Part shown: positions 7,101 to 12,295 of the stretch, in pieces
Numbering within the stretch: the first letter of the stretch is position 1
Layout of the letters: each line of letters opens with the position of its first letter
Source of the DNA: an uncultured Clostridia bacterium
GTDB taxonomy: Bacteria > Bacillota > Clostridia > Christensenellales > Borkfalkiaceae
Assembly: GCA_947629875.1 (NCBI GenBank)
Contig: CANRFK010000031.1
Span: forward strand, 1-12,898
Reading direction: 5' to 3'
DNA: 12,898 bases
Program-made: the position numbers and the translations under genes
The notes under the pieces: generated by a model
What the model was told of the DNA's origin: nothing
The model's database searches: none
What the model saw: the letters and a program-made list of their open reading frames with translations, nothing else

Positions 7101-8134
7101 TTGGCGGTATCGGTCGAGCCGCTCTCCTTGCCGTATGCGCCGGTGCCCTCAACGAATGCGGGCAGACCGCCGAGAACGTTGACGCTGTTCGCGTCGCCGA
7201 TGCCGTTGTAGAGAACCCAGCCCTCCGAACGGACGATGACCGCCGCGCCGACGTCGATGCCGCCTACATTGTTAGTGCTGCTCAATGTCGAATAGGGATC
7301 GGCAATGCCGTAGGAAGGGGCATTCCAGTTCCCGTTCTTCACGTTCCAAGGCCCGGTGGGGTTATCCATATCCCAGCCGGCGTCCGTCTTGGCATAGCCC
7401 TCGATGGTGATGGACATGCCGGGCGTGAGGTCGCCCGCCGTGATGGTGGGAACCGTCTTGCCGTTTCTGCCATCCACGCCGAAGTTCGTGATGCGGCCGG
7501 AGGAATCCTTCCCCGTGATGCCCGCGTCGTTGTTGAATACCGCACCGTTCCCGGCCTCGGCGTTCAACCCGAGCGCTTCCGCCTCTTCTGCATTGAGTGT
7601 GATCTTGGGAAGCACGGTGCCGATTTCGGGTACGCTACCGAGCGGGCCGTCGCCCGTGCCGTAGTGGAACCCGCCGTAGTGCATGACGACGTCTTCATCT
7701 TTGGTCGTCAGCTTTGCGCCATCCTTCGAGCAGACCTGTACCCCGTCTTCGTCCCCATCGACCCACGTGTGGGTGATGACGACGTTGACATCGAGAGTCA
7801 GGCCGTCCGGGTTGTTTTCTTTCGGCTTGAACGTTGCGACATAACGATCGGGTGTTGCGAAATCGATATTGTGCGTTACATCGCAATCGCTGCCCTTGAT
7901 CTTTATCCTGTCGCCCTCATCCGTCTGTCCTGTGAATTGATACGACTGCAAATACGTATTCCACGCATTTTGGTCAGTCGAATCGTCGAGGACGATTTCC
8001 TCATCACCGCTCAAGCGGTAAAGAGTCCCGGAGCCATCCTTATCCTTGTCCTTGTTGCCGCCACCGCAGGCGAACAAGGTCAAAGAAAGGCTTGCGGCAA
8101 ACATCAAGATCAGCAATGTCTTGAGTTTCCTCAT
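1154..8134 (-). CDS. Giant modular secreted lipoprotein (2326 aa), unknown function
   Basis: I do not recognise this protein family. Residues 1-23 are a lipoprotein signal peptide: basic MRKLK, a hydrophobic core, then LFAC with the lipidated Cys at residue 23, followed by a GGG/Lys/Asp spacer. It should sit on the outer face of the membrane. There is no LPXTG, S-layer homology domain or recognisable catalytic domain. A beta-rich module recurs about five times (roughly residues 230-460, 1078-1280, 1717-1916, 1951-2126 and 2144-2322), best marked in the last three by FRxDx[WF] (1800, 2018, 2205) and an aromatic-[DN]WT segment (about 1858, 2069, 2268). A second module recurs at about 885-1012 and 1545-1652. 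Linkers at 121-141, 1057-1070 and about 1674-1722 carry His, Asp and Cys. ATG 8134 was chosen over 8191 because AAGGGGG lies just upstream and the signal peptide starts there. Ligand binding, perhaps to carbohydrate, is only a guess from the architecture. The gene has its own promoter and terminator. Confidence 0.93.
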   Translation of the reverse strand: MRKLKTLLILMFAASLSLTLFACGGGNKDKDKDGSGTLYRLSGDEEIVLDDSTDQNAWNTYLQSYQFTGQTDEGDRIKIKGSDCDVTHNIDFATPDRYVATFKPKENNPDGLTLDVNVVITHTWVDGDEDGVQVCSKDGAKLTTKDEDVVMHYGGFHYGTGDGPLGSVPEIGTVLPKITLNAEEAEALGLNAEAGNGAVFNNDAGITGKDSSGRITNFGVDGRNGKTVPTITAGDLTPGMSITIEGYAKTDAGWDMDNPTGPWNVKNGNWNAPSYGIADPYSTLSSTNNVGGIDVGAAVIVRSEGWVLYNGIGDANSVNVLGGLPAFVEGTGAYGKESGSTDTANYGSHTSDNGEKWPTNFDPAKRPAFTSADWKTWWVYSEGQDRHSLDSYGTQPAVTDDNPDTRSTYVPVRVTWTYRTYGEGAGKVGIITIESEYLEEETVLRSYIKVPDPTRGSFRTIIHGDYSSLIITKSSYIEVETVTDMRISDQVQEGARKAYLAGEQIDAASVLKMEIKSEQNEDWHDGGIAVTNDMLYYYKGEGTTYEQATAAIDTAADWVAVEDKPLTTDMKYFKVVLVRGLDTFSAMVPDNMLSIVENNVAGAAGDAYAAGLDSHDPLASYTRSIGGSGAETYVSLAIDKAVFRTLPDGTFTALTDETGYYFATLRILGIAAFSGIEGEQQKDGTVGSDKYYYKYKTAENDVLLAIAIKQDMLGEELLIDGVQTTPIHIAFGENSVGFEVTSEAQYTPFKLNVGGEVTITYNGIGNEDYQIYAYYYNADGSAREIGRVWNSDIPDVDERNDQKVSEENPVAIGDGIQIIGYNKDDGTGAVTITYKFPAFNFETWASIPYIRLVTDSNKAAEDYIEYDFAFDNTAANHAANNIYFYEQSGKLYFVNLTKAAAGKDIDIATALAEEQACTVTINNGDTETARSCDLAYIYKGGNVVFARASYNDNEAYGIKNFVLGKGYGDYGLVVITSIDPAALGFTGDYGFQTGGDTGYWKYDADAQGEKFSHATISGTQTTLEEGDCYTKGIVATEVKDGGSTVFLGNYKEVGGKHIDEDGDNVCDLCGGSYHSNKALANGSWFPAGHLNEVLQEGDIIDITGVYKTGSSYANSISSFIEENGAQGRVSGTYCSTLDGYYYWQPTSNWLGTATIPYADVEGFTEGSKAMGNSLITEEHPSNTINGWTNAQGVTIDETNFGAAMEGGTFRYTVSYIDGVITTRVRLYVKGVEVNGEAFFDFENTLQTATNGTYNLFMFFKQGGTAGELVDNELIYVRSTVNKSVISSVAGADVTVPDSGAGTKHNASTATFATDGFDEDGNAKITVTGMASKDTAHYLAFKITFSQALASTTAATLFRKDGTTAFAGYYADFNDDMTELSIYVPVEATTGGFYIKLTNAEAATLQSNIYVDLTALAVSDVGAVLTDTALTLDETTFTIQYTGIDGTEVLTIGTWSKALNAISTSAPEEITGTNLTVKANAEVSGNAITLTFTKAAADLTKAIPSYEIKLMKDGGLVASTMVAPATKPASGDQRIGESVWYARAKDTKLYLYANNTTNVGSLPFNVNAGHATLDEAPEMLGVADLAFKVEGGVVKFKQYNALNAAITTVYTDATTSLTVFIIDLTKLGVTAETSYGFAIEEDAEACDDALYIVTEGSITKGSGIDQTDPVTVQAHTKENNLIKARCAQGDAQTSPYYGYVTVTGHTFPEEGGACSTEGNCGVTGWTKSGVVVGKADNSVAVTYEDGAEKAYNPAGANNYNVIVKGQKIVATGHMTAVATQNDAGVAALLFEDANYVNDKYFRMDDWINGTAWKPGDANSKTYTDETAHFNFKITRTAQSGLSYEARNAIKADAMLVLTWDWTTDAKIVIKYEVTDFSGKSFWAQFDVEAPDGKALGDKYSIGIIPVSGSFTGEIVATAEASKVEAGSCNPGRGVAKTDPDYSENQNPSVENPIVIGKDDMSNGYPGLTPVWYGKIEKGNRYVYSGTQTSKAALDERGDPQNYMSLFAYIFSGLNPAGLFRFDNWILDAGNVGAGADLSKAEDWATIGINTTTDWNTMYKSLNGTFTVTFDWTDPTVIKLTMYSKGTTEGECTAVYTIRAASGKELKSYYNIGFAAESSQAKITSFVKDSEKAPVVPPVVSDQQNTFTVGAENCTFGFTHITPTWIGNPIKSGETITITGTLKSKGEHAWEVPIAYLMSSKENNSSFRTDGFNNHGDEFMAAEKVNVVVTPGISGADSNYQGDGAASGEVNTDFLNGIKAGDVTFTLTYNWTNAEQIVITATFEKGGMTTVTTTFTITAVDEFAEQYWIGLGGENIWLQVSSVVNSGN

Positions 8135-8196
8135 ACTTTTCCCCCTTACTATATAGAGTATTTTTGCCACTGCATAGTGATACCTATACAAATAGC
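8135..8196 (-). promoter_or_regulatory. 5' leader and Shine-Dalgarno of the lipoprotein gene
   Basis: The predicted leader is about 62 nt. AAGGGGG ends about 6 nt before the ATG at 8134 and is an unusually strong ribosome site, which decides the start. The leader also contains short inverted repeats (CACT-ATGC-AGTG, and TACT/AGTA just 5' of the Shine-Dalgarno). They are too weak to call a riboswitch. Confidence 0.65.
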
Positions 8197-8202
8197 ATTT
8201 TG

Positions 8203-8231
8203 ATTTTACAACAAATTATTTGCCCTGTCAA
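8203..8231 (-). promoter_or_regulatory. Sigma-A promoter of the lipoprotein gene
   Basis: On the minus strand, a perfect TTGACA (8226-8231) and TAAAAT (8203-8208) are separated by 17 nt. The DNA just upstream (8232-8252) is rich in A and T runs and could act as an UP element. This implies strong transcription of the lipoprotein independent of the recO operon. Confidence 0.8.
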
Positions 8232-8293
8232 TATGTTTTGCAAAAATTTTTCATGGCCTGAAAGCATTTTTCTCCCCGCCCTTTCGCCCCCCT

Positions 8294-8345
8294 TGGCTCC
8301 CCCTTGAGGGGGAGCTCCCGCGTAGCGGGTGAGGGGGTGTCTCCT
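8294..8345. repeat. Paired-hairpin GC-rich intergenic repeat
   Basis: GCTCCCCC (8296-8303) pairs with GGGGGAGC (8308-8315) around TTGA. It is followed by CCCGC-GTA-GCGGG (8317-8329) and a GAGGGGGTGTC tail. The order (C-rich tetraloop hairpin, then GNA-loop hairpin, then G-rich tail) is the same as at 698-740 and 968-1010. From general knowledge, elements of this look are widespread between genes in gut clostridial genomes; that is not shown here. Confidence 0.6.
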
Positions 8346-8362
8346 CCCCTCATACCGAGCCT

Positions 8363-8387
8363 GCGCCGCGCCCATCGGGCGCGGCGC
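8363..8387. repeat. Perfect 11-bp hairpin
   Basis: GCGCCGCGCCC (8363-8373) and GGGCGCGGCGC (8377-8387) are exact reverse complements around ATC. There is no U-run. The flanking CTCATACCGA (8349-8358) recurs at 8518-8527 and, inverted, at 1053-1062. It is probably another module of the intergenic mosaic. Confidence 0.6.
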
Positions 8388-8395
8388 GCGGCGTC

Positions 8396-8428
8396 CCGCG
8401 CGCACTATTCGTCTACTAAGCGCGGCAC
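8396..8428 (+). repeat. Covarying hairpin repeat element, copy C (partial)
   Basis: CCGCGC (8396-8401) pairs with GCGCGG (8420-8425) around an 18-nt loop starting GCACTATT, then CAC. It lines up with copies A and B for the first helix and ends before the second helix. Confidence 0.55.
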
Positions 8429-8431
8429 GCC

Positions 8432-8506
8432 CCGCCCGCACTATTTTCGACCAAGGGCGGCACAAGCGGCGTAGCCGCGCAGTAGGCGCAACGCGCCGAA
8501 GTAGTG
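8432..8506 (+). repeat. Covarying hairpin repeat element, copy B (full)
   Basis: CCGCCC (8432-8437) pairs with GGGCGG (8455-8460) around a 17-nt loop starting GCACTATT. CACAA and a second hairpin GCGGC-GTA-GCCGC follow (8466-8478), then GCAGTA, then a third hairpin GGCGC-AAC-GCGCC (8485-8497). The closing CGAAGTAGTG (8497-8506) is nearly the reverse complement of CACTATTTTCG in the first loop (8439-8449), so the whole element could fold as one large cruciform. Confidence 0.6.
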
Positions 8507-8527
8507 TATCTTTCCCCCTCATACCGA

Positions 8528-8560
8528 AGGGGCGCCCGCGGCTTTGCCGCGGGCGCCCCT
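8528..8560. repeat. Perfect 15-bp GC-rich hairpin after recO
   Basis: AGGGGCGCCCGCGGC (8528-8542) and GCCGCGGGCGCCCCT (8546-8560) are exact complements with a TTT loop. It lies 22 nt beyond the recO stop and is the best candidate for the operon's 3' end. However, no U-tract follows on the minus strand, so it is not a standard intrinsic terminator. It may be a Rho-independent pause or stability hairpin, or another repeat module. Confidence 0.5.
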
Positions 8561-8581
8561 ATATATAATGTATAAAATCCC

Positions 8582-9286
8582 TCACGCGCCCATATCCAAA
8601 AAGGTATCGAGCGCCGTGAGCGCCGCCTCCGTCTTTTCGGTAAAATACGCCTTCAAGAGGCGAAGTGCGCGCCTTCTGCCGTCGCCGTCCCCCTCGCCCC
8701 TGCCCTGCGCCTCGCGGATGGCGAAAAAGGTCGCCTCGCTGGCGGGCGCGCCGTCCGAACAGCCGTAGCAGGTGAATGCCCCCTCTCCGAAGTCGAAGCG
8801 CATCCTGCCCGCGGGAAACTCCCCGCACACGGGGCATCCCTCCGCCCGCACGCAGTAGCCCGCGCCGTCCAAGGCGGCGAGCAAGAACTTCACGAGCGCC
8901 CGCGCCGCGTCCCCTTCCGCAATTTCGCCGAGCGCACGCACGGCGGCAACGAGCAGCCCCCCGCTCTCCTCGCCCTCGCAGGCGAGTTTTTCGCACACTT
9001 CCAAGACGACGGCGCCCGCGTAAAATTTTCCCACGTCCTCGCGGAGGGCATAGAACCCATCGTAGAGGCTCGCCGCCGTCACGGTGTTGCGCCCGCCCTT
9101 GACGGCGAACACATACTCCGCAAAACAAAAGGGCTGGGCGGCAAACGAGAGTTTGGCGCCCGCCTTTTTTACGCCCTTTGCGCACGCGGAAATTTTCCCG
9201 CGCTCCGCCGAAAGCAGCGTGAGCATCTTGTCGTTTTCCCCGTAGTCCGCCGTGCGGAGCACGAGGGCGTCCGTCTTATCGTCCAT
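8582..9286 (-). CDS. recO: DNA repair protein RecO
   Basis: Mediator of homologous recombination that works with RecR to load RecA on SSB-coated single-stranded DNA and to anneal strands. The N-terminal segment has the usual RecO start (TDALVLR, then DYGENDKMLTL, residues 5-24), matching the OB-fold domain. It is followed by the helical domain and a four-cysteine zinc site, CPVC (151-154) and CYGC (173-176). Length of 234 aa is in the normal range. The ATG at 9286 overlaps the end of the yqzL-like gene by 11 nt. The ribosome site is weak (GAAAGA, or an AGGA touching the ATG), so translational coupling is likely. It is the last gene of the operon. Residues 196-206 are a Gly/Asp/Arg-rich low-complexity loop. 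Confidence 0.94.
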   Translation of the reverse strand: MDDKTDALVLRTADYGENDKMLTLLSAERGKISACAKGVKKAGAKLSFAAQPFCFAEYVFAVKGGRNTVTAASLYDGFYALREDVGKFYAGAVVLEVCEKLACEGEESGGLLVAAVRALGEIAEGDAARALVKFLLAALDGAGYCVRAEGCPVCGEFPAGRMRFDFGEGAFTCYGCSDGAPASEATFFAIREAQGRGEGDGDGRRRALRLLKAYFTEKTEAALTALDTFLDMGA

Positions 9287-9389
9287 TCCTGTCTTTCAAT
9301 CTCTCATACAGCATGTAATAGCTGAAATTGCCCGTCTTCTCGAAGAGCTTCCACGCGATCTCGCGCGCCGATTTTTCGTCCCTTGCCAT
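9276..9389 (-). CDS. yqzL: YqzL-like small protein (37 aa)
   Basis: A very small gene between era and recO. The core IAWKLFEKTGN (residues 11-21), then YYMLYERLK (24-32), matches my recollection of the YqzL family (xWxLFExTGxxxxYLLYKxL), which sits at this same position in Bacillus and many clostridia. The function of the family is unknown. The ATG at 9389 is preceded by GGAGGG with 5-nt spacing, a good ribosome site, which supports real translation. The stop codon overlaps the start of recO. The N-terminal extension (ARDEKSARE) is charged. The frame is open further upstream inside era, but that part is antisense-free shadow of the era reading frame. Confidence 0.85.
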   Translation of the reverse strand: MARDEKSAREIAWKLFEKTGNFSYYMLYERLKDRNGR

Positions 9390-9427
9390 GCGTCCCTCCG
9401 CCTTCAGTATGCGGAGCCGCCGCCCGA

Positions 9428-10312
9428 TTATTCCCCGTCGTAGCCGAATTCGCGGATGAGCCCCTCTCTGTCGCGCCAGTCCTCCTTCACCTTCACGTAC
9501 ACGGTGAGGAACACCTTCGCGCCCAAAAATTTCTCCATGTCCTTGCGGGCAAACGACGCCGTCTCTTTGAGCGCCTGCCCCTGCTTGCCGATGAGGATGG
9601 CCTTGTGGTTCTTCTTCTCGCACACGATATCGAGGTCGATATGATACGCGCCATTCTCCTGTTTTTCAAAGGTGTTGACGACGACGGCGACGCCGTGCGG
9701 GATCTCCTTGTCGTACTTCAAGAGAATTTTCTCGCGCATGAGCTCGGAAATCATGAACTTCTCGCTGCGGTCGGAGACGACGTCTTCGGAAAAGAGCGGC
9801 TCGCCCTCGGGGAGCAAGCTCATCACGGCGTCGGCGAGTTTTCCGATATTTCTCCCCTTCCGCGCCGAGACGGGGTACACGTCCGCCTCGATGCCCGCCT
9901 CGAAGAGCAGTTTGCAGTCGGCGGGGATGTTCTCCTTGGGCATGATGTCCGTCTTGGTGTAGGCGATGAGCATGGGCACGCCGAGGGATAAGTACTTTTT
10001 CATGAGGGCGATGTCATCGTCATGGACGCCCGCATGCCCGTCGTGCACAAACAAGACGGCGTCCACGTCCTTGGCGGTCGTCTCCGTCGTCTTCATCATG
10101 ATGCCCGTGAGCGCATTGCGGCTCTTGTAGAGCCCCGGCGTATCCACAAATACGATCTGCCCGTCCCCGCGGGTGAGAATGCCCATGATGCGGTCGCGCG
10201 TCGTCTGCGGTTTGGGCGAGACGATGGCGACCTTCTCCCCCACCAAAACGTTGACGAGCGTCGATTTGCCCGCATTTGCCTTGCCGATGACGGCGACCGT
10301 TCCGCTCCTCAT
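9428..10312 (-). CDS. era: GTPase Era
   Basis: Essential-type GTPase that binds 16S rRNA near its 3' end and helps assemble the 30S subunit. The GTPase domain shows G1 GKANAGKS (10-17), switch I KPQTTRDR (34-41), G3 DTPG (57-60), G4 TKTD (119-122) and G5 SAR (149-151). The KH RNA-binding domain has GKQG (242-245), and the C-terminus ends REFGYDGE. At 294 aa it is normal length. G1 is usually GRPNVGKS and G4 usually NKxD in Era; both are conservative variants here and should still bind GTP. The ATG overlaps the ybeY stop by 4 nt and is preceded by GGGGAG. Placing Era next to YbeY fits their shared work on the 16S rRNA 3' end. Confidence 0.98.
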   Translation of the reverse strand: MRSGTVAVIGKANAGKSTLVNVLVGEKVAIVSPKPQTTRDRIMGILTRGDGQIVFVDTPGLYKSRNALTGIMMKTTETTAKDVDAVLFVHDGHAGVHDDDIALMKKYLSLGVPMLIAYTKTDIMPKENIPADCKLLFEAGIEADVYPVSARKGRNIGKLADAVMSLLPEGEPLFSEDVVSDRSEKFMISELMREKILLKYDKEIPHGVAVVVNTFEKQENGAYHIDLDIVCEKKNHKAILIGKQGQALKETASFARKDMEKFLGAKVFLTVYVKVKEDWRDREGLIREFGYDGE

Positions 10313-10791
10313 TGTTCTCTCCCCAATCCGATCTTCTGCATGATCTCCTCTTCGCGCGCCCGCATGACGCGCCTCTCCTCCTCTGTCTCATGGTCGTACC
10401 CGAGGCAGTGCAAAAATCCGTGCACGGCGAGGTAGCACACCTCCCGCTCAAAGGAATGTCCGTACTCCTCCGCCTGCTCCTTCGCGCGCTTCTTGCAGAT
10501 GACGACGCTTCCTAAATACATGCGCCTTGTCCGCTTGCCGAGCTCCACGCAGTCGGGGTGCTCCGCCGCGCGGACGGGCTCCCCCGCTTTGAGGGCGGCC
10601 GCAGGGAAGGAGAGCACGTCGGTCACGGCGTCCACTCCCCGCTTCTCCCTGTTGAGGGCGCGGATGTCCGCTTCGGAGACGAAGAGAAGTTCGAGAACAA
10701 GAGGCGCATCGGCTTCGACGGCCTCGAAGAGCGCCCCCTCGAGCAATTTTTTCTGCGGGAAGCGCACGGCGTCGAGCGTCACCTTACTCAT
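10309..10791 (-). CDS. ybeY: Endoribonuclease YbeY (rRNA maturation factor)
   Basis: Metal-dependent endoribonuclease involved in 16S rRNA 3'-end maturation and ribosome quality control. The zinc-binding signature HGFLHCLGYDH is complete (His124, His128, His134), preceded by the conserved TDVLSFP (57-63) and the LGSVVIC strand (93-99). At 160 aa it is a usual length. GGAGG lies 6 nt before the ATG at 10791. The gene overlaps the end of the pgpH-like gene by 8 nt and the start of era by 4 nt. In Bacillus dgkA and cdd lie between ybeY and era; here they are absent. Confidence 0.97.
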   Translation of the reverse strand: MSKVTLDAVRFPQKKLLEGALFEAVEADAPLVLELLFVSEADIRALNREKRGVDAVTDVLSFPAAALKAGEPVRAAEHPDCVELGKRTRRMYLGSVVICKKRAKEQAEEYGHSFEREVCYLAVHGFLHCLGYDHETEEERRVMRAREEEIMQKIGLGREQ

Positions 10792-12295
10792 CCTTGTCCT
10801 CCACCGCCTTCTTCTCGCGGTTGAAGCGGATGGCGGGATACTCCACGCGGTGATGGTGCACGCCCGAGAGCGCGTCCACGAGCGTCTCCTTGATGGTGGT
10901 GAGTTCCTTCATCGTGATATTGCAATCGGCGAACTGCCCGAGATCCATGCGTTCCTCGATGATGGAGCGCACGGTGCGCTCGACGTGCTCGGGGTCGCGG
11001 TCCTTCATGGCGCGCGTCGTGGCCTCGGCGGCGTCCGCGATCATAATGATGGCGGCAATTTTGCTGCGCGGCGTGGGGCCGTAGTAGGAGAAGTCCTTGA
11101 TATCCGCCTCCTCGCCCGAGAGCCGCGTCGCTTTGTCGTAGAAATATTTGATGGGAAGGGTGCCGTGGTGCTCGCGCGCAACGTCGGCGATGACGCGCGG
11201 CAGGTGCGCCTTGATGAGGAGATCGTACCCCTCCACGGCGTGCGAACGGATGATGTCCGCCGAGAGTTCGGGGGTGAGCTCATCGTGCACGTTGTACCCC
11301 GATTGGTTTTCGGCGAAGCAGTCGGGAGCCTTCAACTTGCCCACGTCGTGGTAGTACGCCGCGGCACGCGCGAGTTCGGCGTTCTCGCCGATGGCAAGCG
11401 AACAGCTCTCGGCGAGCTGGGCGACGATGAGCGAGTGGTTGAAGGTGCCGGGCGCCTCGCGCTTCAGCTTATCGAGAAGGGGCGCGTTGGAACTCGTGAG
11501 CTCGCGCAAACGGAAGGAAGTGAGGCGGTTGAACATGGCCTCGAATACGGGCATCACCGCGAGGGCGAGCACGGCAGAGATGACGCTTCCGAAGGCGCGC
11601 CAGCCGATGGGCACAATGTAATTTTGCCACCCCTCCCCCGCAATTTCGGGAAGTTTCAGAAGGAGCACGACGAGACAGGTGGGGAAAATGAGAATGACGC
11701 CCGTCGCCATGAGCCCCAGCCTCGTCTTGACGCGCTCGGAGAGGAACACGGCGAGCGTGCCGCTCGCAAACCCGAGCATGAGGGTGGAAAACATATCGGC
11801 CGTGAGCTCGGAACTCGCGTACATCACGCCGCCCACCGCCATGTTGGTGTACATATCGATGATGAAGAGAAAGACGGAATAGATGAAGTTGAGGAAGATA
11901 GCGCTCTTGCGGCTCAACAGGAAGGTGCAGAGAATGGCAAACAGCGCGAACGGGCGGGCATACGCGGAGACGAACCTGCCGAACACATAGCACAAAATCG
12001 TGGAGAGCACAAAGATGGTGAACACCAGCACGGTGTTGCCCGCCTTCAAAAGTACCTCCCTATCCTCGAAAAAGTAGTAGCAATAGATGATGGCAACGAG
12101 GAAGAACACGCTGACCGCAACGAAGATGACGTTGGCGTAGTGCGCGGTAAAAAAGCGCGTCCAGCCCTTGAAGTCATTGCACACGATGATCAAAAACACC
12201 ATGAGGATGAGCACAAAATAGCCGGCGGCGTACACGAGCGCGCTTCCCGCATATTTTCGCTTTTTTCCCTCGGAGCGAACAGCTCTCTCTTTCAT
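10784..12295 (-). CDS. pgpH: PgpH/YqfF-family membrane HD phosphohydrolase lacking the extracellular domain
   Basis: Membrane protein with a cytoplasmic HD domain. The family (Listeria PgpH, Bacillus YqfF) degrades cyclic di-AMP to pApA. The HD residues are all present: H287 in GTFNHSL, H316-D317 in YYHDVGKL, H352 in SHAVEGY, H376-H377 in EHHGT and D421 in MIADAAEA. Hydrophobic segments run from about residue 18 to 255: one N-terminal helix, then about seven more. Classical members are around 700 aa with a 7TMR-HDED extracellular domain of roughly 250 aa between the first helix and the rest. Here only about 15 residues (40-54) join helix 1 to helix 2, so that domain is missing and the protein is 503 aa. 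The frame is intact and the catalytic site complete, so it is a compact variant, not a broken gene. It overlaps phoH by 4 nt; AGGGAG precedes the ATG. Confidence 0.95.
   Translation of the reverse strand: MKERAVRSEGKKRKYAGSALVYAAGYFVLILMVFLIIVCNDFKGWTRFFTAHYANVIFVAVSVFFLVAIIYCYYFFEDREVLLKAGNTVLVFTIFVLSTILCYVFGRFVSAYARPFALFAILCTFLLSRKSAIFLNFIYSVFLFIIDMYTNMAVGGVMYASSELTADMFSTLMLGFASGTLAVFLSERVKTRLGLMATGVILIFPTCLVVLLLKLPEIAGEGWQNYIVPIGWRAFGSVISAVLALAVMPVFEAMFNRLTSFRLRELTSSNAPLLDKLKREAPGTFNHSLIVAQLAESCSLAIGENAELARAAAYYHDVGKLKAPDCFAENQSGYNVHDELTPELSADIIRSHAVEGYDLLIKAHLPRVIADVAREHHGTLPIKYFYDKATRLSGEEADIKDFSYYGPTPRSKIAAIIMIADAAEATTRAMKDRDPEHVERTVRSIIEERMDLGQFADCNITMKELTTIKETLVDALSGVHHHRVEYPAIRFNREKKAVEDKDE

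Noticed and set aside
8135..8191. A 19-residue N-terminal extension of the lipoprotein
   Set aside because: It would hide the signal peptide start and begin close to the predicted transcription start without a ribosome site, while ATG 8134 has a strong AAGGGGG upstream.
8135..8196. Riboswitch in the lipoprotein leader
   Set aside because: The leader is about 62 nt with only 4-bp inverted repeats and no recognisable conserved aptamer.
4127..8203. A 1358-codon open frame on the plus strand opposite the lipoprotein gene (with smaller ones at 1496-3058 and 3074-3865)
   Set aside because: These frames are exactly in phase with the lipoprotein codons, so stops arise only where the real gene uses TTA, CTA or TCA. 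Those codons are rare in this GC-rich coding sequence. The predicted peptides show no family motifs, while the minus-strand protein has a signal peptide, repeats, a promoter and a terminator.
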